NCBI RefSeq assembly: GCF_041146395.1
Contig: NC_090983.1
Span: 65,913,501-65,977,500 of the forward strand
Origin: Eulemur rufifrons
Lineage: Eukaryota > Chordata > Mammalia > Primates > Lemuridae
Direction: 5' to 3'
Length of the DNA stretch: 64,000 nucleotides
Position numbers and translations under genes: made by a program. This document shows positions 1 to 10,904 of the stretch, one piece after another. Position 1 is the stretch's first letter. Each line of letters starts with the position of its first letter. Below the pieces are notes generated by a model, which had not been told where the DNA came from, did no database searches, and worked only from the letters and a program-made list of their open reading frames with translations.

Positions 1-317
1 TGGGGCCCCATGGTGACGGGAGGGCTTCTTCCTGCCCTATAGACCAGTCTCCCAAACTTTCTGTGCCTCACGGCCTTTCTTTTTTTTTTTTTTTTTTTCC
101 TCCTCTTGCTGGCTTCCTTGAAGGCCGCTTTGCAACCTTCAAGTCAAGTTAGCCAAGTTGCATTTTGTATGAGCTTAGGTTTATTTTTCACAGTGGAGGC
201 TCCTTATCTCTTCATGAATAATAGACATCATTGTAACCCAGAACTCTGTAGCTTTTCAAATGGAATCATGTTCATGAATATCTGGTGTTAGCTTGCTGTT
301 GATACCAACAGTCCCAA

Positions 318-505
318 CACTTTAGTATTGGCCAGGAAAAAAAAAAAAAAAAAAAAAAAAGTTGGAAAAATCAGAGATAGGGAGGCACAGTTTCTAGCCT
401 TTCTTTCAAGGAGTTTGCTTTTCTTCAAAATGTTGCGAGTTAGTGCCTCCGAATTAGCTGGGCGACACCATTTGGTGATGATTCAGGTTTTGCAGAGTCT
501 TAGGC
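318..505 (+). repeat. Local direct duplication, copy A
   Basis: Copy A resembles copy B at 1146-1309. Both share the landmarks 'tattggc', 'caaggagtttgctttt', 'aattagctggg', 'catttgg' and 'cagagtcttaggc' in the same order, at roughly 80% identity by eye. Copy A differs by a run of 24 A (337-360). The unit has no coding potential and is not a repeat family I recognise. Confidence 0.7.
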
Positions 506-1145
506 ATATATGATTTGGGGGCCTTCTTTAAGAAAACGGGTAAAAAGTTATAAATATATTACTTATAGGCCTTGAAAAGTGCCTGTACAAGTAGGGGCTC
601 ATTAAAATCAGCCTTCGTTAGATAAATCTGCTCTTCAACTTCTGCCATAATTTGTATCATTGGAGAAACTGAGGCCTACACAGTAGTATAATGGGAGTTA
701 GCTGAGCGGGAGTTAGCTTAAAGACTGTCGGCTAACTGATCCCTCCCACTGCAGGCCTGCATCATTGTCGAGCTAGACAGACTTTAAAAATTAGCTACAT
801 GTGTAACAAAGTAACACCTGTAACCCATAAATGTGAAATATTAAAAAAATTAGCTAAATCCTTAGAGTTCCCCATTTCATTCACACTGGCCGAACCAGAG
901 GGGTAAAAACACAGAGGTAAAAAAAATATTTTTTTCAACAAATTCAGCCTTGATGTGGGCAAGCTGCTTGGTTTGGTGGGAAGAACCCTGGGCTGGGAGC
1001 TGGGAAGGGCAGTTTCTTGTTCATACAAAATAGACCTACGAAAATAGACCTGCTTGTGCCGATTTGGAAATGGGTAAGTCTTGAGCCAGATAGGTTTCTA
1101 CTACACATTAGTAGGAAGAAATGCAGATTTTGAACTCCAGGGAGT

Positions 1146-1307
1146 TGAGAATTTGGTATTGGCAAAAGCAGAGGTAGGGAGCCATGGGGTTTCCAGTCTT
1201 TCTCTCAAGGAGTTTGCTTTCCTTTTTCAAAATATTGTAATCTTTAGTGCCTTTGAATTAGCTGGGTGACATCATTTGGCGCTGGATCAGGTTTTACAGA
1301 GTCTTAG

Positions 1308-1309
<2 letters not shown>
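1146..1309 (+). repeat. Local direct duplication, copy B
   Basis: Partner of 318-505 in the same orientation, about 0.8 kb away. It ends exactly where the GT/AT microsatellite (1310-1356) begins, whereas copy A continues with a short 'atatatg'. Confidence 0.7.
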
Positions 1310-1348
<39 letters not shown>

Positions 1349-1356
1349 TATATATG
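1310..1356. repeat. GT/AT microsatellite
   Basis: About 15 GT units followed by TATATG-type units. Likely length-variable. Confidence 0.9.
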
Positions 1357-3129
1357 CCTATTTGGAGAATTTAGATAGTTACCTGGTTTTACAAGCACAA
1401 GGAAGCAAGAGCCATCACACCACTTAACCTCTGTGACCTCTGCAGCCCAACAGGAGCAGAAGGTCGCTTCTCAGAACCCCCACCCAGCCCCCAAGCCAAA
1501 TCTGACACCATCCTGCAGCCTTTTACCTGGGTTCCCCCTCTCTGTCTTACTTTTCTGGAAACATCTTTGGAGACATCTAGATCTGTCTGTGCTTGTTTGT
1601 GACTTCTGCTTTGTCACTTAACCCTCTTTCGTGGATCACCTAGGAAACCAGCCCAGGCCCCCAAGTCAGTTCTGTGGGCCTCCACTTGCCCAGGAGGGAG
1701 GCTGACCTCCTCCAACCTTGTCATCGACATTGTCCCCTACAAGCAGGAATGATAACATGGGGGGTGGTGGTCACACAATTTAAAACTCCAGTCCCACCTG
1801 CATGCCTTGGAGGGCATTGTTGCTCCAGTTTCCCAACTTTGGAAACGGGGGGCTGGATTTCCTACTCTTGAGGGCCCTTTGTGGCCCCACACTCCGCAGA
1901 TGCTAAATAAAGTTTTAATGAAAACACTTCTCGGCAGAGTTTTTTGCATTGTTACCGATGTCACAGATTAGCAGGTGCTGTCCATGTGAGCCACGCTGCC
2001 TGCAGTACTTGTTGTTGTGAAGGATGAACTCTGAGACTTGTCAAGTTTTGATGAAAAGAGGGTGTGCTGTCGTGAGCCCGACATAAGCCCCCGGGCCGGC
2101 ATGCATGGGCTGTTTACATCTGGGCAAGGCGGTGACAACAGGAGAGTGCTTGGCAATGAACCACCAGGGAGCTGAGAGAGCTCCCTGGGGAGCTTGGATC
2201 TTGTCACACTGCCTTCTCCGAGGGGCTGGAGAGGGGAGCAAAAGCCAGCTATGGGGACGCAAGGCAAGACTCAGAGGTATCAGGGCAGAGCAGGTAGGTT
2301 TAGTACTGAGGCTAAGAGGTTCACTTGGTTCACATCCCCGAGGCCTTGGGGCAGAGTGTTAGCACAATTTATAGGGCACCAGCACCTCACCTCTGCTGGG
2401 GAGGGCAGAGGCTGGCATGCAGTGGCGCTCAATGCAGGGCAGATGCCCTCCTTTCTGAGTGGGCGTGAGGTGTGCCTAGAGCACGGATCATGGGGGTTGC
2501 AGCCAGGCCTTGGGTGCCCAGTGGTTTCCCTGTGGGTGCCCTGGGCTTGGTGACCTCCAGAACCAATGTTAGTCAGGCGATCGTTGGGCCAGTTGTGTTT
2601 GCTCAAGCTCTTTAAAATAACTTGTACAATCTCAGGCCTGTCCCACAACTAGATTCAGGACTCTGAAATGGGTTTTTGTTCTTGCAGACCCCTCCCCCCC
2701 CCCGAAAGCTGGGGGCAGGGATGGGCTCACCCTGGCTGCCAGCCCCGGCGGCTGCAGCTGGCACTGGGTGTGAGGCCGGGCCTGTGAGCGGCTCTGAGTG
2801 AGCTGAACAACACAGTCCTTGAAGCCCATGGAGACTTAGCTGGTGTGGTGGGGAGGATGAACTGGGGACTGTCTTGCGGCTTCTCCACCCGATACTGTGT
2901 GGAGGGTACAGTGGACTTGCCAGGAAGGCATGAGGGCAGGGGCTAGGACAGTCCCGTTGTTGCCAACGCACGAGCTCTTCTGTGTAGAATCCCCCTTCTT
3001 CCCTACCCAGCCCAGCCCAGCCGGGCAGCCAGCATCCCTGCCTCGGGCCTCCCCACTGGGCAGGGGCAGGCCCTGCGCTCTGCATCTGGGCAAGGCAGGG
3101 AACAGTAACGTTAGTTATCCCAGTGTTTC

Positions 3130-3330
3130 TGCACCAGACGCTGTGCCAGTGCTACGTGTTGCTATGTGTATCTTTACAACATTAACCCCACGAGGTAGAC
3201 GTACCAGTACAGCGAGGTGGCCAGTAAGTGCAGGGCCAGGATGTGATCCCAGGTCTGTCCAACTTGAGTTGGAGCCATTCCCTGTGACAGGACTCATGGG
3301 ACTCAGAAGATGGTGACCCTGTGTAACTGA
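3130..3330 (+). mobile_element. MIR SINE, diverged
   Basis: Shows the MIR core pattern in order: 'gctgtgccagtgct', 'tctttacaac', 'ccacgaggtag', 'gtggccagtaag' and 'ccaggtctgtcc'. Old and degraded. Confidence 0.55.
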
Positions 3331-3855
3331 GCACACAGCCTCAGCTTCCTGAGCTGCAGGTGCCTCATCTGTACAGAGGGGCTCGTTACTCCCCTGGTTG
3401 GGTGACAGGGGATTTGACAAGGTTACATATGGAGTGTGCCTGGCACTGTGCTTGGCACCCAGTAGGAGCCAAACTTGGCTCTTTGTCCTCCTTCGACCTG
3501 GAGGGTTCTGTCTGGGGCCCAAGCCAGCCATGTGGGGAGGTTGTAGTCACTTCCTGCATCCCCTTCTGCCCCAGAGCATATGACACAGGGTGTGCCTGGG
3601 TACCCCCATGAGCTGTGAGGCTGGGCAGTGGTCTGGACACAATCACTGCATCCCAGCCACCCCCTTTCCCCTGGGTGGGGAGAGCAGCCCCGACACCCCG
3701 AAGCTGCAGAGCTGCACAGTGGTGCTCTCACCTGCCCAGCATGCCTGTTCTTCCCTGGGACCTGCTCTCCCTGCAGCCAAAATCCCAGCTTTTCACTCCC
3801 TCATGTTCTCCTCCCTCCATCTGGGCCTGTTCCCCGAGAGCCTGGAGCTAGCGTG

Positions 3856-4756
3856 GCAGGCTGAATAATGGTGCCCCAGAGAAATTTACATTCTAGTCCC
3901 TGGAACCTGTGGATGTGACCTTGTATGGCAGAAAGGGACTTTGCAGTTGTGATTAAGAATGTTGCAATGGGGAGATTACGCCATCATACGTGTCCTTACA
4001 GGATGGCAGAGACAGTTTTCACACAGAAAGGAGAAAGTGATGTGAAGATGGAGACAGATTGGAGTGATGTGGCCACAAGCCAAGAATGCCAGCAGCCACC
4101 AGAAGCTGGAAGAGGCAAGGGCGGAGTCTCTGCTAGAGCCGCCGGAGGGAGTGCGGCTCTGCCGACACCTCGATACCGATTTTCAACTTCTAACCTCTGG
4201 AACTTTGAGAAAATAAATTTCTGGATATTTTTAGCATTTAAAAATTGTGTTAAAATATACATAACGTAAAATTTACTATTTGAGCCATTTTAAAGTGTAC
4301 AGTTTGATGGTATTAAGTACAGTTACATTGTGTAACCATCATCATCCATCTCCAGATCTATTATCCCAAACTTAAACTCTATGTTCATTAAATTCTCTAC
4401 TCTCCCCTTCCCTCAGACCTGGAAGCCCCTATTCTCCTTTCCATCTCTGTGAGCTTGACTACTCTAGGTACAACATGTAAATGGAATCATTCTATATTTG
4501 TCCTTTTGTCTGGCTTATTTCACCCAGCATAGTGTCTTCAAGGTTTGTTCGTATCATTACATGTATCAAAATTCCTTTCCTTTTTAAGGCTGCATAACAT
4601 TCCAATGTGTGGATATATCACATTTTGTTTGTTTATTCATCTCTTGATGGACATTTGGGGTGCTTCCACCTTTTGGCCATTGTGGGTAGCACTGCAATCT
4701 GTGTTGCTTTAAGCCATCAAGTTTGTGGTTCCAGCAGCCGTAGAAAACTAATGAAG
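3856..4756 (+). mobile_element. MaLR-type (MLT1-like) LTR, split by an L1 fragment
   Basis: The 5' part (3856 to about 4215) runs from 'ctgaataatggtgcccc' through 'aagccaagaatgccagcagcc' to 'gagaaaataaatttctg'. The 3' end resumes at about 4704 with 'gctttaagccatcaagtttgtgg' (first 20 bases: gctttaagccatcaagtttg) and finishes 'gaaaactaatg'. This is the classic non-autonomous ERVL-MaLR solo LTR layout. The subfamily is not certain. Confidence 0.7.
4215..4703 (-). mobile_element. L1M 3' fragment inserted in the MaLR LTR
   Basis: Antisense L1 3' region: 'aaatatacataacgtaaaat' at 4250 is the reverse of the L1 3' end, followed by 'ccatcatcatccatctccag', 'gactactctaggtac', 'ggcttatttcacccagcat' and 'ctcttgatggacatttgggg'. 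It is inserted between the two halves of the LTR, so it is younger than the LTR. Confidence 0.8.
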
Positions 4757-4837
4757 ATGGTGATCTGGCCCCTTGGCATTCCTGTGTTCCTCCTCGCCAC
4801 AAGTCAAGCAGAAAAACAGCTTCTCAAGGTGAGTGAT

Positions 4838-5005
4838 TCCCTGCATCACAATCACCTGTGGGAGGGGTGGAGGTGAGACAGTTTAGAAATGCAGGTTTCT
4901 AGGTTCTACTGTCTGCTGTGTCAGGATAGGACCAGGGAAGCTGTATATTTAACATGTTCAGCAGAAGATTTTTATATACACTGAAGTTTGAGAAATAGTG
5001 GGTTA
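4838..5005 (+). mobile_element. MER5-like hAT DNA transposon fragment
   Basis: Contains 'catcacaatcacctgtggga', 'gaaatgcaggtttctaggtt' and 'ctgaagtttgagaaatagtg', the landmarks of a MER5A-type nonautonomous hAT element. Confidence 0.6.
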
Positions 5006-6653
5006 CTTTTCCCAAGTAAAACATGTGATTATGTGTGTCTTATGGATATAATCCCTTAATCTGAAAGAGAGAACTCCTAGTACAGGTCTCAGGCACGGGG
5101 GTGAGACAGGTCTAAGCTTTCAAATCACATGGCAGACAGTAGACAGATGATAGAGAACACCTGTTACTTTAAAAGTTGAGTGCAATTGTTTTTGTTGGTC
5201 TGGAAGGGGGAGAATTGCACTTTTGTTTAGGAAACAAAATGACAGGAGTCCCCCTAGTGCTGAGAGGTGAGGTCCCTGGGCCCGAGCTGGGTGGGTGAGG
5301 ATGAAACAAAGGAAGGCTAAATTGCTTTTGGAAAAATCAAGAAATGTTGAAGTTTTATTGGTGTGGACCACCATGGATGGGGAAGAGATGAGAGGCTAGA
5401 GGACCAGACCACCAGGAGATTGCACAGTGGTCTAGAGGGAGCTCTGAGAAGGGCGTGTGGCTCAGTGGCATGGCACAAGGCTAGAGCACATGGAAGATGG
5501 GATGAGAGAGGAAGCCCTGTTGGGAGGTAGAGGCAGCAACAGCCAGGAACAGTGATGTCTGTCTGGCCACAAATTTATCTCCTGCGCTGTGCTGTAATTA
5601 CCCTCTTTGGCCACAAAACCTTCAGTAAAATGTTACATATGGCTCGTATACAACGGCCTTTGCAGAAAAGAGGTTTTGTGCCATATCAGAACATCTCAAG
5701 AAAGGGGAGAGGTGGGCCCTGCAGGAATTGGGGTACAGTGAGGAAGCAGGCTTCGAGAAGGACCAACCAGAAGAATGTGAGCCCCCTGGCCTTGTAAATG
5801 TGCAGATCTTTTGGGGAATACTGGATTTCCTGCAGTAGGTGGAACGCGGACTTTTTTCAATGTCAACGTGGTATTGAGGAAAAGGGTGATCCAGAAGGAT
5901 GGAGAACCTTTGGAAAGGAAGGTTATACATAGGTGGAGACTTACTTAGCCAACGTGGGGAGCTGGCTCCATGGAAGTCACCCAACTCCATGCCTGTGCCT
6001 TTGCAACATATTTTTAGGCCAGTGAGAATCTTGACTCATCACTGAATTAAGTTTTCTGAGATCACAGCTGGAGGATCCTTGGGCTAGAGTCTCTGATAGA
6101 AGGTGTGTGCGTGTGTGTGTGTGTGTATAAAACAGAAGGTTCATCAAATTATTGAAAGGCCAACAAAAGATGTTCTGGAGGTAGAAATTTAATAAAAAAA
6201 CAAGTTTCTCTTTTTGATATTTTTTCTACTTTCTCCTAAGCCAAATGCTTAGGCATATGGAATTTAAATAATTGTTTTTAAGTCAAATCAATTTTGGAAC
6301 AGAGGAAGTTAGAGGTTTATAGACTCCCTTGCTCGTCAGTGGATTGCTGATTAATGATGCTGGAGTCTGTAATTATACTGCTGTCAGGAGGCTGAGTGTC
6401 CTCGATAAATCCAGGCTCATCTGCCTTCCCAAGACACCAGGAGAGAAGCGTCTTGATTTATGCCCCAATTGGCACATATTCTCTTTACTGTACCTTAGAG
6501 AACTCTCAACTACTTAATGGTTTGAGAGGTCAATTTGCATCTTGCTTGTGTTGAGCAACCTAGAATTTAAGTGTCCTTGCCCATGATTGTGAGGTCATAA
6601 ATTGGGCTTCTCTTATTGTGCTTTTCCTTCATTTCTCTCTTCATAACTAATCT

Positions 6654-6656
<3 letters not shown>
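5006..6656. other. Intergenic, no gene seen
   Basis: Mostly unique sequence with a GT microsatellite at 6103-6127. No open frame with recognisable features. It ends at a run of 34 A (6657-6690) that is not attached to any SINE I can identify. Confidence 0.6.

Positions 6657-6690
<34 letters not shown>
6657..6690. repeat. Poly(A) run of 34
   Basis: An uninterrupted run of A following 'aactaatctcat'. The sequence before it does not resemble an Alu, L1 3' end or known gene, so the run is either a microsatellite or the tail of an unrecognised retrocopy. Confidence 0.9.
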
Positions 6691-6692
<2 letters not shown>

Positions 6693-6711
6693 GGGTCTGG
6701 TAGATCACAAA

Positions 6712-7165
6712 AATGGTGACTATTCCCCACTCCTCTCTGAATCCATGCCCTTTAAAATGTGACCTTGCCACCTACATCCTTTAAAATGTGATGATCCTGG
6801 AGTCTATTTTTCTATCCCTTAAATCTGGGCTGGCCTTGTAACTTGCTTTGGCCAATAGGATGTAGTGAAAGTGTCAATGTACCAGTTTCAAAAGGCCTCA
6901 AGAGGCCACTTGCTCTTCTGCTCCAAGAACCCTGCCAGGCTTGGGTTCTGGTGGACGAGCCCAGGCTTGGGTGCTAGTTGATGACAGACACATGGCCCAG
7001 CCCTCCCTCTCTCCCCCTATGCTCAGAAGTAGAGTCTACATGATCTGCAGCTGAGCCCAGCTGAGACCCGAAGAACCACCCAGCAGAGCTTAGCTTAAAC
7101 AGCCTAATTGCTGAATCATGCATTAATCATTGTTTTCAGTCTGGTTTGCTGTGCAGCATTATTGT
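6712..7165 (+). mobile_element. Old MLT1-type LTR
   Basis: Landmarks are 'gggctggccttgtaacttgc', 'tttggccaataggatgtagt', 'agaaccacccagcagagctt' and 'gctgaatcatgcattaatca', in the order seen in old MLT1 LTRs. Confidence 0.6.
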
Positions 7166-7179
7166 GCCAAAAGATAACC

Positions 7180-7345
7180 CATACCCTGGGTACCTACTGT
7201 ACACAACCACTATTCTAGAGTTTGGAGCCACAGAGAATCAGAGATACAGAGATGGAAAAGGCATAGTTCTGGCCCTCAAGTTGCTCAGTCTATTGAGGCA
7301 GGCAGCCTGACAAACAGGTAATTCCAATGGGAAGTGACAAGGCGG
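7180..7345 (-). mobile_element. L2 3' fragment, antisense
   Basis: The + strand reads 'tacctactgtacacaacc', 'gagccacagagaatcag' and 'ggccctcaagttgctcagtc', the reverse of the L2 3' end. Strongly diverged. Confidence 0.4.
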
Positions 7346-7354
7346 ACAGTTTTT

Positions 7355-7550
7355 ATCGAGCCTCATCCATGTGCCAGACATGATGATAGGCATTTGATCT
7401 ACATTATGATTTCACTCAATCTTTGCTGTAAGCCCATGAGGCAGACACTATTATTGACTCATTTTATAGATGAGGACACCGAGACCAGTGGAAGTTGTCA
7501 GGTCCCGATTCCAGCCAGGTCTGGTTTCTGCTAGCTCCTGATGCTTCTCT
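7355..7550 (+). mobile_element. MIR SINE
   Basis: Shows 'catgtgccagacatgatgat', 'taagcccatgaggcagacac', 'tattattgactcattttata' and 'gatgaggacaccgagacc', the MIR order. Confidence 0.7.
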
Positions 7551-8297
7551 GTAATATGCACAAAGCTTTCAGGAATCAAGAGGAAGGGGCAGTTAGCACT
7601 CAGTGGGTAGGAGGAAAAGTCTCACTGGGGCCTGGCTAATGGGCAAGACTGGGAGTCACAGGCCACCAAATTAGCCCAGGGATGAGCTGTTGTGATCATG
7701 AGCTGGAGAAGCTGGATAGGACGCATTCAGAGGGGGTTTCTTGCTGGGGACCCTGGAAACATCAGCTCATTTTGGGGTGCAGGATGAAAAAGATAAGTCA
7801 TAACCCACAGGAGGCAGGGGTACATGGGGACAGGAGGAATTTTGTTTGCTCTCTGTGACAAGCATTTCTCTGCTGAATATTCAACACCAGACAATGCCCG
7901 ATTGGGAATTTTTGCATGGAATGGATTTTTTTTTAACTTGTTAATAGAAAAATTCAGGTTTTTCCTTTGTTGCTTTTTCTGCAATGCTCTTTTAAGATGC
8001 TTGTTTTTAAATGGATTGTCCGGCTTTCTTTGGAAGACTCATCGAGCTGAAAGGACTACACACTGTGATGTTGCAGCGTGTGATGTGTCAGCCGTGGGTG
8101 GCTCTTTATCTACTCTCTACTCTAGCCAGCATCTTTCTCTGTAAAATGTCCACACAGAGGGACATGGAACAGACAAAAAATGATTAACATTTGCAGGGGC
8201 TGATGTGAAACTGTGAGCTCCTTGAGGGTAGCAGCCAGGTCTGTTGCAGTTATTGTTTGTTCCCTTCCTATAAGTGGAGGGCAGATGCAATAAAAAC

Positions 8298-8515
8298 AGC
8301 TAACATATGTGGAACACCCTGTCTAGGCATTGTCGTGTTTCTGTGTGTTAATACGTAGAAGCACAGATACTACTATTGTCCTAGTTTTGCAGATGAGGAG
8401 GCAGACAGGAGGGGAAAGCTGCTTTTCAGGCCTCCCAGCTGGGAGGGAGCAGAGCACAGATTTGAACCAGGCCATTTGGTTCTGGAGCCTGTGATCTTAA
8501 ACTCTCTGCTCCAAT
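8298..8515 (+). mobile_element. MIR SINE
   Basis: Shows 'agctaacatatgtggaac', 'tactactattgtcctagttt', 'tgcagatgaggaggcagaca' and 'gatttgaaccaggcc', consistent with MIR. Confidence 0.7.
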
Positions 8516-10904
8516 TGTCTAGAAATGAAACTCAGGGGGTGGGGGCAGCAAGAACCCAGGGGAGGTGGGGGCTGGGGAGCTGGAGGGGGGCTCTTCCACT
8601 TTTAAACACTTCATATACTTCTGTAATTTAGTGGAGGTTACTATGCAATAAAAATGCAGATCTGGGGGAGGGGAGAAAAGAATGTCTTAAAATATTTTTT
8701 TTTTTTTTTTTTTAAATCATAGGATGTTAGAGCTGAAAGTGGCCTTGGAGCAGATGTAGCCCAAGGAGGAAGTTATCTTGAAGGTGAAACACTTTTTCCC
8801 AGGCCACATAGCAGGGTGGTGATGACAGTCTCCTTGCTCCTTCCTCTCGGCTCCACCCGGAGGACAGCGTGCCAGGGTCGGATGGGAGCTGTGGCCTCAG
8901 GCTGGTTTGCTGTGCCCCCTCCTCTGGCCTTTCACCTCCCCTCCTCCCCTCTCACCGTGTCTCCCGAGGCTGCCTCACCTGCCAGAACTCTCACGCCCGC
9001 TCCAGACTGACCACAGCAACTTTTGGGGGCCCCTCTTGGGCCTACAGTTTGGGGCATGCTCCATGCTTTCCTGACCTCCCTTCCAATCAAACCTGCCTTG
9101 TGTCCACGCATCTGATTCCTTAAGCCTAATCTGGTCAAGCTAGAAAAACTAATCTGAGCTGAAGAATGGAAAATAGACTCGCTTTTCCGTCTTACAGGTT
9201 ACAGCTAGATTTTAACAGCAGCCATCAACAACTCAAAGCAGAGGACTCCGGTAGTCATTGCAGCAGCCAGGCCTGGCTAGTGGGAGAAATATTTAAGAAT
9301 TTAATCCCTCATTTAATGTATTCAGTAGCAAGAAGGATCGTAAGTGGGAAGGAAGAACTAAGTGCAGGGCCACCCTGAATTCCATGTTTTGGCAAGGCCA
9401 GTCAAGCCGGGGACGTCAACCATACAATCCCTTGTTCTCTCTCTCAGCCTTTCCCTTTCCAAAGAATCGCTCTCCTCTCTGACCATTTGCAGGGAAAAGG
9501 GAGGCCGTGATATAATCATGGAGGCAGAGAAATGTAATCCTTCGGACAGGAGCTCTTTTCTGGGACAAATATTTCGTTTTCACAGCATCACTCGGGTCTC
9601 AGTTTATGCGGTGACCTTGGCCTCTTGCTGAACCTTCCTCAAAATAAGAATAGTCATTTCCTCCTCCCGATTCCCTGAAGGCAACATGGCAGACAAGTCA
9701 CTATTGTGTAGCTGCTTAGAGGTTATGTTTACCGGGGTCGTTTCTTCCCAGTAAATCTGCTTTCTGAAGTCCCCGCACTTCCTCTCTCGGGTCTCACAGT
9801 GGGCTCTGATGGCTGAGGAGGAAGTGAGGGTCAGGGAGCAATTTTGATCCTCATCCTGTATTTAGGATTCTAGCTTCCCCTCACCTCCCCAGAGGTTTTA
9901 TTCTGGAAAACAGCACTTGTTTTCCGTGAAACAAAGGCTTCTGGAAAGCAGGAAGGCCATCCTGGCAGAGCCCCCCATATGAGCAGGGAGCAACGTTCTG
10001 GAAAGCCCCTGGGTTTTTCTGCCAGGGAGGCCCAGCGAGGATTCAATGCAGGGTCCAGGAGGGCAGGCCCAGGTGGTCAGACTGCACCTGCTTTTGGCAG
10101 CATGGGCTCCAGGCTGGAACTGCAGGGACTCGGGAATTATGAAGGTGTTTGTATTATACAGGCTGCAGTTCTAGATCTGGCTCTTCTAGGAATATACTTA
10201 TGTTTCTTTGGGCCTCTGTCACCTGCAAAATGGAGATGGTAATACTTTCCCCTCTCACCTTGTAGAGGCAGGTACAGATTTTAAAGAAGGTAAAGGTACA
10301 GGGGTTACTAGAGTTGGGAAAATGCAAAGCATCACTGTGTTCCCCCAGCCACTCTGCTGTACATGTTCCATCAAGACAGAATGTCCATGCACCCTTTTGG
10401 GGACCTGGGAAGACAGCTCATGGCAAGATGCCAGTCTGCTCCCTCATAGAGGCTGGGTGCCGAGGAACCCCCTAGATTATGTGTCTCAATATTTCCCAAG
10501 TGGACATTATTGCAGGATATTACTAGATACACTGGAAAAGCATGCTTCATGCTTGGTTTGATTTGAGAAACATTGGATTTAAAAATTAAGCACATTGTTT
10601 TCTGCAGATCTTCTCAGAGCATTTAATATACTAATTTCATTGAGAGTCTCAAAAGGGAGGGGGGGACATAAAATGCAACCTTTCCCAAGTGTTTTTGATC
10701 ATGGCAGAATTTTTCTCATGGTACCACTATTAATGCGTCTCAGAACCGGGCAGGAAATGCTGATGTTCATTCTTATGCCTTTGGCTATACAAAATATCTA
10801 TAGTCTTTATTGATTTTGACTAAAACAAGACTATGCTCTTTTTGATATCAGCCTCATTAGACGAAATACCACTGCTAAAAACCATTTTTTCTTGGCCTTC
10901 TACT
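8516..10904. other. Intergenic, no gene seen
   Basis: Mainly unique sequence. A T run lies at 8695-8713. The stretch 8750-9650 has several overlapping short open frames without protein features. A diverged hAT-like end may lie near 10470-10590. Confidence 0.55.

Larger units (their letters stand above)
1..3855. other. Intergenic, partly duplicated and G/C-rich, no gene seen
   Basis: Holds a T run (80-98), an A run (337-360), a diverged direct duplication (318-505 and 1146-1309), a GT/AT microsatellite (1310-1356), a run of ten C (2694-2703) and a MIR-like piece (3130-3330). Several overlapping open frames at 1.9-3.8 kb on both strands reflect G/C-rich sequence with few stops; none has recognisable protein features. 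Confidence 0.6.

Noticed and set aside
2612..3316. Overlapping 120-157-codon open frames on both strands
   Set aside because: G/C-rich, stop-poor sequence; frames overlap on both strands, are Pro/Gly/Ser-rich without domains, and part overlies a MIR.
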